NCBI GenBank assembly: GCA_025506515.1
Contig: CM046443.1
Location: 40,594,331 to 40,658,330, forward strand
Source: Flaveria trinervia
Lineage: Eukaryota > Streptophyta > Magnoliopsida > Asterales > Asteraceae
Length of the DNA: 64,000 nt
Reading direction: 5' to 3'
The notes beneath the pieces are model-generated. The model did no database searches and was not told the DNA's origin. It saw only the letters and a program-made list of their open reading frames with translations. Positions 1-11,546 of this stretch are shown one piece after another (positions within the stretch are counted from its first letter, which is position 1; the number at the start of each line of letters is the position of its first letter). The translations under genes were made by a program, and so were the position numbers.

Positions 1-895
1 AGTCCCCATGGTATCACAACAACTGCTGAAAGACTCATCAGCAGTTTGACAAGTGCTGAAGACTTCAACAGCTGAAGATCAAGTGCTGAAGACTTCAACA
101 GCTGAAGATCAAGTGCTGAAGACTTCAACAGCTGAAGAACTAAAGTGCTGAAGTACAACAGCTGAAGAACACAAGTGCTGAAGCTGAAAGACCAAAGTAC
201 TGAAGTACAACAGCTGAAGAGTTTACAAGTGCTGAAGATCAACAACTGACGTACAAAGTCTGAAGACAAAGACTGAAGACATCAGCTGATGATATCTACT
301 GAAGTCATCAGCTGATGAAACATCTGAAGGTCAAAGTCTGAAGATCAAGTACTAAAGCCTCAGTAGTTTGTCACAACTGCTGAAGAGTACTCCTTCAGTA
401 GTTGTGATATCAGTAGTTTTATATTTCTAGTTTCAGTAGTTTTATGTTTCAGTAGTTTTGTAAAACGACTGAAGAGCTTGTTCTTCAGTCGTTGTAGTTT
501 CAGTAGTTTCTAATCAGTAGTTTTATATTTTGTACTTAACACTCTGTTATGTTCTCAGTAGTTGTGAACATTTCAGTAGTTTGTTAAGAGTTAGTTATTT
601 TTGTATTAGATCTGCCAGTTGTCACTTTCCGTGATAACAGCAGTGATTGTTGCACTCTATATAAGGAGTGACAACCTATTGTAATAAAGTGAATGTTGTG
701 AATGAATGAATGATTTGATTAGAAACATTCCATATCTATAAACATTCCTTGAATAAGAAATATATTCTCTCGCTATAACGTATGTGCTCTTAATGCATAC
801 AAGCATCGACTTCTTGCTACAATTTGTCTAATTCCTATTCTTATTCCGCTGCCTTGAACTCTAATACATCAAACTTGTGATCGCTGATCCTGTCA
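1..895 (+). repeat. Element A 5' LTR (start outside window)
   Basis: It matches 11590-12444 along its whole length and ends in TGTCA, two bases before a plant copia PBS. Positions 1-600 are packed with short related units (GTGCTGAAG, CAACAGCTGAAG, CATCAGCTGATGA, TTCAGTAGTT). About three copies of a 30-bp unit lie at 50-140, against two in the 3' LTR. A 12-bp perfect stem with a 6-base loop sits at 464-493. The repeats end before the TATA box, so they occupy U3. Confidence 0.93.
658..688 (+). promoter_or_regulatory. LTR A core promoter (TATATAA) and AATAAA signal
   Basis: TATATAA at 658-664 lies downstream of the U3 repeat array. AATAAA at 683-688 fits a polyadenylation signal near the R region. 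The same pair occurs in the 3' LTR at 12210-12216 and 12235-12240. Confidence 0.7.
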
Positions 896-897
896 AA

Positions 898-914
898 TGG
901 TATCAGAGCCGGTT
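898..914 (+). other. Element A primer binding site
   Basis: TGGTATCAGAGCCGGTT lies two bases after the LTR end. It is the usual plant Ty1/copia PBS, complementary to the 3' end of initiator methionine tRNA. About 215 bases of untranslated leader follow before gag, with nothing else recognisable. Confidence 0.9.
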
Positions 915-1129
915 AATCATTGATCGATCTAATAATTGATCATTGAAACTGCTATTCAAAATCTAAGTTTGATTGAATTAGCTTTTGTTTTTGCAAGAAA
1001 CGGTTATAGAGATTGAATTTTCTGTATTTCTGGTCATTCATCCTGAGATCTTTTCTTGGTTTTCATTGAGTTTGTTGTGGTCTGTGTAGAACTTTTAAAA
1101 GCTTGAACTAAATTGTTTCTGAACTGAAA

Positions 1130-3950
1130 ATGACTACTCCTCCAATGATCCTCACAATACTGGTTCCTCAACCAAGCCACCAATGCTGGTTAGGAATGAG
1201 TATAACATATGGCAAAGACGAATGCTCCATCACCTGTCAGTTAACAGCGCAGGTTGTTGGACATCAGTGGTACATGGTCCACACAAGCCTATGGTGAATA
1301 ACCCGGAAACCAATCAAATGGTTCCGAAGAGGAGGGAGCAATACTCAGATGAGGATAAGAAGTTGCTTGAAATTGATGCAAAAGCCCATGGAATTCTGGC
1401 CATGGCACTGCCCAATGAAATCTATTCTGGGCTAATGCATCATGAAACTGCCCATGACCTCTGGAATGCCTTGAAAGAACAATTTGGAGGAACAGATGAG
1501 GTCTTGGAAAATAATAGAGAAATCCTCGCCCAACAATATGAGACATTTTCTCATAAAAAGGGTGAGACACTGACTCAACAATATGAGCGGTTTTCTTGTT
1601 TGATCTCTGAATAAAAATGGTCAAACTTGAGTACACTAATATCCAGATGAATAAAACAGATTCTCAGATCACTGCCTGAGAGATGGGACACATATACTAT
1701 TGTCCTACGCTCCAGTGCAAGTTTGGACAAACTATCTCTCACCCAACTCCATGGGAAACTGCTCACGTTTGAGAGAGAGATAGAACAGAAGAGAAAGCTG
1801 TCTTCATCTGGAAAGCTCACTGAAGACTTTGTACCAGGCAACACTGCCTTGGTGGGTCATGAGTTAGAATATGCTTCATCTGAATGCCAGTATGATGAGC
1901 ATATTAATTTCTCTTCAAGCACTTATGATTCTGCATTTGTGAGTATTGATGGTCAGTTTACTGGGTGTAATAATGACAATCTATGCTTCATTATGGATGA
2001 TCTCAAGGGGATTGCTGATGATGACTTAGAAGAGATGGATATTTGAGCCAAATGGCCCTGATAAATATCAGATCTCAGAAGTTCTATAAAAGAACTGGAA
2101 GAAAATTCCCAGGACTCTCTGGCAAAACCAAAGTTGGTTTTGACAAGAGCAAGTTGAGGTGTCACAAATGCCAAAGGCTTGGACACTTTGCAAGAGAGTG
2201 TAGATCAACTGGATCTAACTCCACTGCACCCTTTGTGACTTTTCTGGCAATAGTAAACAACACAGAGGGCAACATCCTGTCACTTCTAGTCATCATCCTC
2301 AACAACAATCTCCGGCATATTTTGTTCCTCAGGGTCAAATGCCATATCCGTACCCTTGTTATTACATGCCATAGTCAAATCAAGTTCAAGTTCCTATGGC
2401 ACCACAATCTCATGCACTACCAGAACCTCAGCCATCCCAATCTCATCAACAACCTCAACCTCAACAACACAGCTTCTTCACCCCAGGAGTTGTTGACTGG
2501 AGCAGTTTACCAGATGACATGTCTGGTCATGACCAACTGTTCTCAGGTGCTGGTCAACATGGTGGTGACAGTCCTTTTGGGAATCTAGCTCTTATGGCTT
2601 TGGAGTCTGCTGATACTTCATTTTCTAATGCCTCCACATCTCAGTATCACAGGTATCCTCTGAGGCAAAAGCCAAATTATTTCTGAACCATGCATAGCAG
2701 CATTTGCTTCCATTAGAGAAGCAAATGTAGCTCTAATTAATAATAACATTGAGCTAGAACAAATAATTTCCAAAAACAAAGCTGAGTTTGAGTACGTGCT
2801 TAAAGATAAAAATGATGAGATTTATAAACTGAAATGCCAAATAATTGATGATAAGGCTAGAGAAGAGGTACTTCTAGAGAAGTACAAAGATCTCAAAGAA
2901 ACCCTTGCAGTTACCCAGGTAGAGTGTGATAGATGGGTACAATCATGCAAAGGTTTGAAATGCTTCTTAGTAAGCAATCTGCTTCAAATGTGAAGTTTGG
3001 AATTGGTTACATTACTGCTCCACCTACAGATTTTACCCCAAGAGCAGAGGTAGAATCTGATGGTGAGAGTGATAACCAATCCATCACATCATGTGATCTA
3101 CCTCTGATACAGCACAATCAGAAGTAGCAGTCAGCATCAAGCCCTCTTTGAACCTATCAGCTGATGTGGATGGTTCAAATGCTGACACTCACATGATTAA
3201 TGAGTTGATCAACTTAGGAGTTAATACTGAAGGTCCTGAAAGGACTAGAGAGCAGGATTTAACACTGAAGTTCAAACTTCAACTGCTGTCAGTACTAAAG
3301 AGAAGAAAACTGCCAGTAGAAAGAGTTTGAAGCCTACTAAAGAGGCAGTCAGAAAGCAAACAATGCTTCAAAAGCATTGAAGAACAAGTCTTCAGTTGCT
3401 TCACCCTCTTTAGTTGATGATCAACCTAAGATGAAGAAGAAACCATGTGAAGTATGTGGTTTGTTCAATCATCTTACAGATGATTGTTGGTACAAAAGAG
3501 GTTCCAAACTCAAACAAAAAAAGAAAATTAAAGAGAAAATGGTAAAAATGAAAACTGAGTTTGAGACCACATTTGTATCAGCAACATCAAATCCTGTAAC
3601 CCTTAAGTCCTCAAAGAAATCCAAAAAGGAAAGGGTTAAACAGGTGACAGCTGAGAATGCTCAGAAGAAGAAGGGGCAACATAGGAACTATCAAACTCCA
3701 CTGGCAATGTGTCTGATGAGCTGAAAGCTTTATCACAAAATCAGACACAGTTGGTTATGATGGTTCAACATCTATTGGGTAGAGTTAACCAACTAGATGC
3801 TCCTATGTTGAAACCACAGAAAAGGAGAGCCAATCCAAAGACTCCTCTTCTACACCATCTTCTTCCTCTCAAGCTGTTGTTTCAAATAAACCTGTTAGTT
3901 TACCATCTATTGATGAGACCAGGCCCAAACCAAAAAGGTTTGGGTCTCTA
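1130..3950 (+). pseudogene. gag: Element A gag and gag-protease linker, broken
   Basis: Gag builds the virus-like particle and binds RNA. The likely start is the ATG at 1130, but a shift near 1145 moves the frame to that used from 1183. The N-terminal part has the retrotransposon gag pattern (LWNALKEQFGG, then GETLTQQYERF) and stops at 1612. The homology continues in other frames through 1723-2046 and 2043-2690. A first CCHC zinc knuckle is at 2160-2201 (C-X2-C-X4-H-X4-C) and a second at 3446-3487 (CEVCGLFNHLTDDC). A Pro/Gln-rich stretch at 2390-2500 and a charged stretch at 2760-3000 lie between them. At least four frame breaks are visible, so it cannot make a full Gag. Confidence 0.8.
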
Positions 3951-3993
3951 AAACTAACTGATGTTACTTTTGCAGGGTTCTTCAACATGCCAA

Positions 3994-5500
3994 GTAGCAT
4001 CTGGTATGTTGACAGTGGGGGATCTATGCACATGACTGGACAGCTCTCTTCTTCATGACTACTCTCAAGGAAAGAAGGGATTTGTTTTTTTTGGCAATGA
4101 TGCTAGGGGTACATCATTGGTAAGGGTTTTGTTTCTAATGGAGAAATCAAATTTGATGATGTAAATCATGTGGAAATCTCAAGTACAATCTCTTGAGTGT
4201 CAGTCAAATGTGTGATAAAGGCCATGTTGCTCTTTTCACCAGTCAAAACTGTAGGATTCTGTCATCCAAAGTTTTGCACTTGATTGACAAGGTGTTGGAT
4301 GATCACACTCTCCTGAGAGCCAACAGGACAGGAAGAGTATATGCCTTAGATCTTTCTAAGAAAATAGATCTCAAAGGCAATCCTTGCCTATTTTCCAAAG
4401 CCTCTTCTCAAGAATCTAAACTGTTGCACAGAAGGCTTGGTCATGTTAATCTCAAAACATGAATCAGCTTACCCACAATAGTTTAGTCAGAGCTTACCAA
4501 TAAAGGAGTTCCACTGTGATGAAACCTGCACTACTTGTTTAAAAGGAAACAGCACAAAGTCTCATTTCCTCCTATTGAAGTGCCTAAGTCCACTGCCTGC
4601 TTGCAATTACTGCATATGGATCTATTTGGTCCTGTGAGAGTAATGAGCATGGCAAAGAAGAAATACTGTCTGGTAGTTATGGATGATTACTCCAGATTTG
4701 TATGGACTTTCTTTCTACATTCAAAGGATGAGGTTGCTCAGAAGATTATTCACTTTGTGCTGTATATTGAGAAGCAGTATTCCCTTCCAGTCAAGTGTAT
4801 TAGGAGTGACAATGGAACTGAGTCAGAAATCATACACTTGATGACTTCTATCTTTCAAAGGGGATCAAAAGGCAGTTTAGCATCCCAAGGACTCCAGAGC
4901 AAAATGGAGTAGTGGAGAGAAAGAACAGGACCCTCATTGAAGCTGCAAGGTCCATGCTGGCTGACTCAGGTTTGCCACTGACCTTTTGGGCTGAAGCTGT
5001 CAACACAGCTTGCTATGTGCAAAATAGAGTTTTAGTAAATCAGAGGTCGATGAAGACTCCATATGAAGTTCTCCATCATTTGGCTCCTCTGATTTCATTT
5101 TTCAAAGCATTTGGGTGTCCCTGTTTTATTCTCAACACAAAGGATCAACTCCATAAATTTGATCCTAAGGTGGATGCAGGGTATTTTGTTGGTTATTCAT
5201 CTACTTCAAGGCATACAGAGTCTTCAACTGCAGAACAAAGATGGTTGAAGAAACTCTACATGTTAAGTTCAATGAATCTCCAAAGGACAAGATTCCACAA
5301 AGCCCTGTGGAGTTATTTGATTTGGACATACTGCAATATGTTCCTTATCAAACTCCTGCTGTTGCTCCTGTCAACAGTTCACCACCTGGTGGTACTGCTG
5401 ATGATGATGATTGCAGTACTCACCTCTTCAGGTTTAGTGATCAACTGCCTAATTCAGCTAGACCTGATGTTCCTGTAGCTCCAGTAGCACCATCCACAAC
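3994..5500 (+). pseudogene. pol: Element A pol: aspartic protease and integrase, broken
   Basis: The protease active site DSGGSMHMTG starts at 4011 in the usual copia context (WYVDSG). The protease body then breaks (stops near 4060). The pre-integrase HHCC zinc domain is seen as LLHRRLGHVN near 4423-4455 and CTTCLKG near 4530. The integrase core carries HMDLFGP with the first catalytic Asp, IRSDNGTE with the second near 4800, and EQNGVVERKNR with the Glu near 4897-4925. The last two lie in different frames because of a break at about 4850-4912. The C-terminal part runs through AFGCPCFILN and DAGYFVGYSS. The catalytic triad is present, the frame is not. Confidence 0.82.
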
Positions 5501-7268
5501 AAATGCTGATAAGATCTCTTCGAATTCAACTTCCTTTGAATTACCATCCACTGATTGGTTTCAAGGAAATGATTCACCATCACCATCTGTTACTGTTGAG
5601 CCTGCTACAAACACTTGCACAGATCTTATTGTGTATCAAGATCTGAAGAATCACCCTATGTCTCAAATCATTGGTGATATCACTGCTGGAGTATCAACAA
5701 GAAGTCAATTGTCAAATTTCTGCTTCTATGCTCTCTTCATCAGTCAGCAAGAGCCAAAGAACTATCACATTGCTTTAAAGGACAATGGATGGGTTGATGC
5801 CATGCAGCTTGAGCTTCTTCAGTTCAAGAAACAGCAAGTGTGGGAACTGGTCCTCTACCTCCAGGTAAGTGTGCAATAGGCACTAAATGGGTGTTTAGGA
5901 ACAAAACTGATGAAAATGGGCTTATTGTTAAGAACAAGGCCAGACTGGTTGTTCAGGGGTTTGCACAAGAAGAAGGTAGTGATTATGATGAAACCTTTGC
6001 CCCTGTAGCCAGACTGGAAGCAATTCAATGTTTTTAGCTTATGCTGCTTATCAAAACCTTAAAGTTTTTCAAATGGATGTCAAAAGTGCATTTTTGTTTG
6101 GAAAAAAAATAAAGAAGAGGTTTATGTATGTCAACCTCCAGGCTTGAGGAAATAAACATCCTAATTGGGTGTATAAGCTTGATAAGGCTCTTTATGGGTT
6201 AAAACAAGCTCCTAGAGCCTGGTATGAGACATTATCAAACTTTCTTCTGGAAAATAATTTCACTAGAGGCTCCATAGATAAGACTTTATTCATTAAGAAA
6301 GCTGGGCAGCATAATCTACTTGTTCAAATTTATGTAGATGATATCATTTTTGCATCCTCTGATCCAAAGTTGTGTGATGCCTTTACAAAGTTGATGCAAC
6401 AGAAGTTTGAAATGAGTGCCATGGGAGAATTACAGTTCTTCTGGGGTTGCAAATCAAACAAAAGGCTGATGGAATTTTCATTCATCAGTCCAAATACACA
6501 AAAGATCTTTTGCAAAAGTTTGATTTACAAAACTGTAAGTCCTGTTCTACCCCCATGTGCAGCACCACAAAACTGGATACAGATCAGAAGGTAAAGTGGT
6601 TGATGAAACACTTTACAGATGTATGATTGGGGTCCTTGATGTATTTAACAGCTCTAGACCAGATATGTTTGCTAATGTGTTTGTGCTAGATTTCAGGCTG
6701 CACCTAAAGAGTCTCATCTGATTGCAGTCAAGAGGATCTTTAGATATCTGCAAGGCACTCCATCTCTAGGTTTATGGTATTCTACTGGACATTCTGGTAA
6801 ATTAGTTGCTTTTTCTGACAGTGACTATGCAGGGTGTAAGTTGACCAGGAAATCAACTTCTGGTGGATGTCAATTCCTAGGCAACTGCTTGATTTCTTGG
6901 CAGAGCAAGAAACAGACCTCAGTTGCTACATCAACTGCTGAAGCGAGTACATTGCTGCTGCAAGTTGTACATCTCAGGTACTTTGGCTTCAAAACCAACT
7001 TTTGGATTATGGCATTACAGAGACTAAGACTCCATTGTTAATGGATAGTGCTTTAGCTCTTTGCATTGTCAAAAATCCAGTCCAGCACTCTAGGACAAAA
7101 CATATAGAGACCAGACATCATTTTATAAGGGATTGTTTTGAAAAAGGTCTGATTGATCCTAAGTTTGTGCCTAGTGCTGATGAGCTTGCAGACATTTTTA
7201 CTAAGCCTTTGGATAGTTCAACTTTCCAAAACCTGGTGTTAAGGCTTGGTATGCTGCAACTAGAATAA
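5501..7268 (+). pseudogene. pol: Element A pol: reverse transcriptase and RNase H, broken
   Basis: The linker and RT start are seen at 5640-5870 (QIIGDITAGV, then LKDNGWVDAMQ). GTKWVFRNK and NKARLVVQGF follow at 5890-5960, APVARLEAI at about 6000, KALYGLKQAPRAWYE near 6184-6226, and the catalytic YVDD at 6331-6342. RNase H shows FSDSDYAGC near 6810 and STSGGCQFLG near 6853, then an indel in the STAEA motif, and ends with TKHIETRHHFIRDC and ELADIFTKPLD at the stop at 7268. Frame breaks lie at about 5879, 6037-6169, 6450, 6600 and 6940. YVDDIIF with MSAMGEL supports the SIRE lineage. Confidence 0.85.
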
Positions 7269-7945
7269 GTGACAACTACTGATGATCTTAGTAATAAGTA
7301 TTGATGATCTTAGTAACTATGTCACATATAAGTACTGATGAGCTCTTTTACCCTCAGCAGTTTTTATACTACGAAGGCTAAATGTCTCACAAGTACTGAA
7401 GTACTTCATCTGTTCTAAACTACTGATGTAGTTACAACTACTGATGCAGCTACAACTACTGCAATCAGTAAAAACAGATAAGTACTGATGTCCTATGAAA
7501 CAACTGAAGTCAGCCAAAAAGGCTGATGAATGTGTTGAGGACAGTATGAACAGCTGACAAGCTAAGAATTGACGAAAAGCCTGAAGAGAACTTTCTCTTC
7601 AGTCGTTTCTACAACTGCTGGTTCATTCTAAACAACTGAAGCAAAACCATGTCTTCAGTAGTTTTATAACTACTGATGACTAATACCAAGTCTTCAGTTG
7701 TTTACAACAGCTGATGACAAAACCACTACCTCTCGTAGTTTCATAACTACTGATGACAAACCCAAGTCCTCAGTTGTTCAATCATCTGAAGTCAAAACCA
7801 CGGTCTTCAGTAGTTTTCTAACTTCTGATGCCTAACACCACGACTTCAGCTGTTTCAACGTCTGAAAGGATAATACCATGTCAACGGTCGTTTAAAACTA
7901 CTGATGACTAACACCCATCCTTCAGTCGTTCTCTTACCCGTACCC
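7269..7945 (+). repeat. Element A post-pol spacer: LTR-like dyad array
   Basis: This non-coding spacer is dense in the motifs found in LTR A: TACTGATGA, CTTCAGTAGTTTT, CAGCTGATGA. From 7653 to about 7928 it becomes a tandem array of seven or so units of roughly 38 bp. Each unit is itself an imperfect hairpin, best seen at 7653-7680 (TCAGTAGTT, short loop, AACTACTGA). The array ends about 18 bases before a TATA box. Confidence 0.8.
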
Positions 7946-7953
7946 TATAAATA
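7946..7953 (+). promoter_or_regulatory. Candidate internal promoter of element A extra ORF (TATAAATA)
   Basis: A textbook plant TATA box lies 72 bases before the ATG at 8025, directly after the dyad array. The C/T-rich stretch up to 8020 looks like a short 5' leader. Promoter activity is inferred from position and sequence only. Confidence 0.6.
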
Positions 7954-8024
7954 TCCCGACCTATGTCCTCAATGCTTCATCTTCTTCAAACCTAACGTTC
8001 CTTTCCAAAACTTCCCTCTTCTCA

Positions 8025-11000
8025 ATGGCGTCCATGCAAATCAAACCGCGACACAACTGTGTTGCCTATCTCACTAAATCGCCTATCTGGACTAAGTTCG
8101 ATACTGCTATCGATCTTATGGTTCAGTCCCAATACACTACGGCATTTCTTCTGAATCCCATACTAATGCCGAATCCCTTCAACAATTTTGGATGAACGTT
8201 ACTATTACCACTGGGGAGACAACACACCATCTCTCCAGTCGGTCGTCAATAACAAAGAAGTAGTCATCACTCCTGCAATAATCCGCCAAATTCTTCATCT
8301 GAATGATGCTAGTTCTCCTGCTGGATATCCGAAGGGCACCACAGATCTATCCTTTGCCCAACATGGGTATCAAGGCGATCTCAGTGCCTCCACTATCATG
8401 AAGAAACACTTTCCTGACGCTGAACGCCTAATTTTTCACATGGTGAATGTATGTTTGGCCCCTAGACGTCGTCTTGGGATCAAATGTCGTCAAAATGGAA
8501 GCAGGTAATGTATTCTATTCTTGAGCAACACCGCTAACTTTTCAGAAATAATATTTTCGGAGCTCAAGGATATGGCTCAAAAACTAACTGCCAACCGTTG
8601 GATACTATATCCACGGTTCATAATGGCCATCATTACAAACCAGCTTAATGCTGAGGGACTTGTTGGGTTGGGAGTCCCTGCTACGACTGTTCTGCCGGAA
8701 GTATACTCCCGGCACAACTCTTACCAGACACTAAAAATGGCTGCCAAGCTGCGAAAACCCACGCAGCTGGAACCCACAACCACCACCTCCAAATCAAAAG
8801 TCCCACCAAACCCACCAAAAGAACAAAACGGCTACTTAGGGAATTGAGTCCCCTGAGGATGCCCCTGCAACACAAACGCAGGATATATCCACTAGTCCAA
8901 ACCCCCTAGTGGATACAATGACCTTCCAGCCATAGCCGCTCAGGCTTCCTCTCAACAGGAGCCTGCAGCACCACACAAGGGGTACCTACATATCTGGGAT
9001 CTTCCTCACTGAGGGGATTGCCATTGAAGAGCACCAACCTCCCCAGGCGCACACTGCTTCTATCCCTTCACCCCATACAACCGCCCCTCACAGCCCAACT
9101 TTAATAGTTGCACAAGTGCTTACTCAACTGCACTCCTCACCCCCTCCCCAGAAACCTCTTACTACTGGGAACACCTCTACAATTAAGGGGAGGAAACACA
9201 GTGCACTTGAGAACCCACAGCACAGGGGTTACCACTTCTATCTCCTGGTGTAGACAAGGAGCTTAGAATATCTAGTGAGGCTGCCACCTCCTCTGACTCA
9301 GCACATGATCAGAATGAGGCTGTTAACATTGCTAAGACCTCACTAGAGGCAACACTGATGATGGACACTGTCCTGAGGCTGGAAGTCCCCAGTACCAAGC
9401 ACAAGGGGCACATGCATCAACTGGTCTACACCCAGTGCATGTAAATCCTGCTCTAAGCAGGAGGTCAGATGATTCAGCTTCGGCTGATGATGACCTGGGC
9501 TTTTTCTACGATGTTCTTGCCCAGAACACAATCCTTGAAGAGAAAGTCAGTAGGCTGCAAAACCTACTTGATCAACTCTCACAAGGAGAAAGACCATCTG
9601 CCTCTACCCACCCACAGATGGCACCTTCACTTGAAGGTTCCCCAAACACTGAGCCACTCCAAACTCAACCACCTGTCTCTGCTTCAGGCCCTACTTCTCA
9701 GGAACAGAACCCTCCTGAGCAAATAGGTGCTGTACTTCAAAATCCCTCCTCTCATCACACCCATAATCACTGATATGTGACTAAAGCCATTGATGAGAGG
9801 CTTTCCTCAACTTTACAGCCCTTGATTGATGCTGCTGTACAAAAGACTCTTCTCGGTACAAACCCCTTCCTCCAATGCATCCAAAAGGGGGAGAGTACTG
9901 CAGTGAAAGAAAAGAAGAGGAAAAGAACAGAGGAAAAGAAAGAAGAGAAGCAAGCCCAAGATGAGGAGAAAGAAAAGCAACCTCTGCTCACTTACAAGCG
10001 AAAGAAAGTGCTGATGATCATACTGCTGAAGACAAATCCTTGGAGGAGCTGGTAAAAGAAGTGACACTACACACAATCCGATCCATGGATAAATAATTGA
10101 ACAACTCTTCAGGCAGGGGTTTGACACAGCCACACTGGATAGTGAGATCAGAAGGTTGGAAGTGCAAGAGATACAAACCCGATGGGCAGGGTATGATGCT
10201 CTGAAAAAGAGAGGTTGGAAATAATGATCCGCTTTATTGCAAAATACTTAGGAAGATCGTTAATGGAGATTCGCGCATGGACCAGGGACAGTATTTGGCT
10301 ATAGCCACCAGAATCTGTCTGTCTGAGTAATTCAACAAAGGGATTATTGTGGAAGCCCTTGATGAGGCTGGTAAAAGTTAGAGATGGCTAAACTCACAAA
10401 GGCGAAACTAACTACAAAGATGCTGATCAACCTCCCTTCCACCCACTCAAACAGATCCTATCCCTCAAATCTCCCAACCAATCTCTAAGCCAAAATCCAA
10501 ACATCCTCATTCTTCAAAACCAATTCCTTCACCAACCCAACCATCATCCAGTGATGCACCTAGAAGGAGGAGAAGGGTGCTGAGGATGGAAGAAGAAGAC
10601 GAAGAGGAGGATGAAGATGATAGTCTGCCACTCTCTGCTGTTCTAAAGCTACCAAAACCCCGAAGTCAACCCATGATCACACCTGACTCTCAAAGGGAAA
10701 TGGTCAGAGTCAAGATAGAAGAAGAAGAACAGCAGAAACAACACGATGAGCAACTGTTGAAGATGGTTGACAAGGATTTCCTCAGTCATCATCTATTCAA
10801 GCCATGAAAGGGCATGCTCAAAGGCTGTACACTCTCAGGCACACTTTTCAGTATCAGAAGGAGAGAGTGAGAGTATGGCCGGACCCCAGGGTGAGTTCTA
10901 GAATCCATAAAAGAACTATTCCTCACAGATATAATGGCCAGGTATGAAAAACAATAGATTCTACCATCATGTTGGCCATTGTAGTCTCACCTTGGGAAAT

Positions 11001-11412
11001 CATTGATGAATTCAAGAAAGCTCACCAAGCAAAGAAGACCCCTCAAGCTTTACTAGAAAACAAGATGATTAAGAAGGGGTTGTTATATAAAAAGCTTGAA
11101 GACATCCAGAAGAATGAGCTCCAGTCTCCTTGAAGGCAACCATCCTGATGAATTTGTATATAGGAGGTAACTACGGTGGAGCTGAAAAATGGCAGGACCA
11201 TGAAGTACTTATCAGAGTACTATGGTCCAGAGTTCTTCTTCGAAGGAGGAGTAGAAGAACTCTCTCAGGAGGAACAAGTTGTTCTCCTTGAGGCCTATTT
11301 CGAGAGTCATACAGACTATTATGGGGAAGTAAATCTCATGAATGGGATAACAACTCTGTGTCCAGTTCCCCAAAACAGAGTTCCCATTCATACCATGCCA
11401 AACAATATCTGA
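8025..11412 (+). pseudogene. Element A extra ORF (aORF) downstream of pol, broken
   Basis: The start is the ATG at 8025, just after the TATA box and leader. The first frame stops at 8179, and homology continues through shifts at about 8160 and 8210. The N-terminal domain (VVITPAIIRQILHLND at 8245-8300, HGYQGDLSAS, LYPRFIMAIITNQL at 8605-8650) has the same layout as the element B, C and F aORFs and resembles a plant retrotransposon-associated family of unknown function (recalled as 'putative plant transposon protein'). The middle is Pro/Ser/Thr rich, with a coiled-coil-like stretch near 9500-9600, a Lys/Glu block at 9900-9990 and an acidic block near 10590-10620. The end (11176-11412) includes MKYLSEYYGPEFFFEG. 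No signal peptide or membrane segment is seen. It occupies the position of the Sirevirus env-like gene, but no envelope function is shown. Confidence 0.65.
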
Positions 11413-11536
11413 GATTTCTTCCCAGGTCGAAGCTTACATGAGTCATCTTCCTACTGATCAAGAAGGAAAAAGACCAACATCTTGCCAACAATCAGTGGGA
11501 TAATGAATAATTTAGAGGTTTTGGCTGCATTGGTTC

Positions 11537-11546
11537 AGGGGGAGTT
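11537..11546 (+). other. Element A polypurine tract
   Basis: AGGGGGAGTT directly precedes the 3' LTR start TGTTGGACC and is the expected plus-strand primer site. The 124 bases between the aORF stop and this tract hold nothing else recognisable. Confidence 0.85.

Noticed and set aside
7653..7928. CRISPR-like repeat array
   Set aside because: The units are adjacent and degenerate with no unique spacers, and the context is a plant retrotransposon.
8025..11412. Envelope gene in the aORF position
   Set aside because: No signal peptide, transmembrane helix or fusion-like segment could be seen in any of the aORFs; position alone is not enough.
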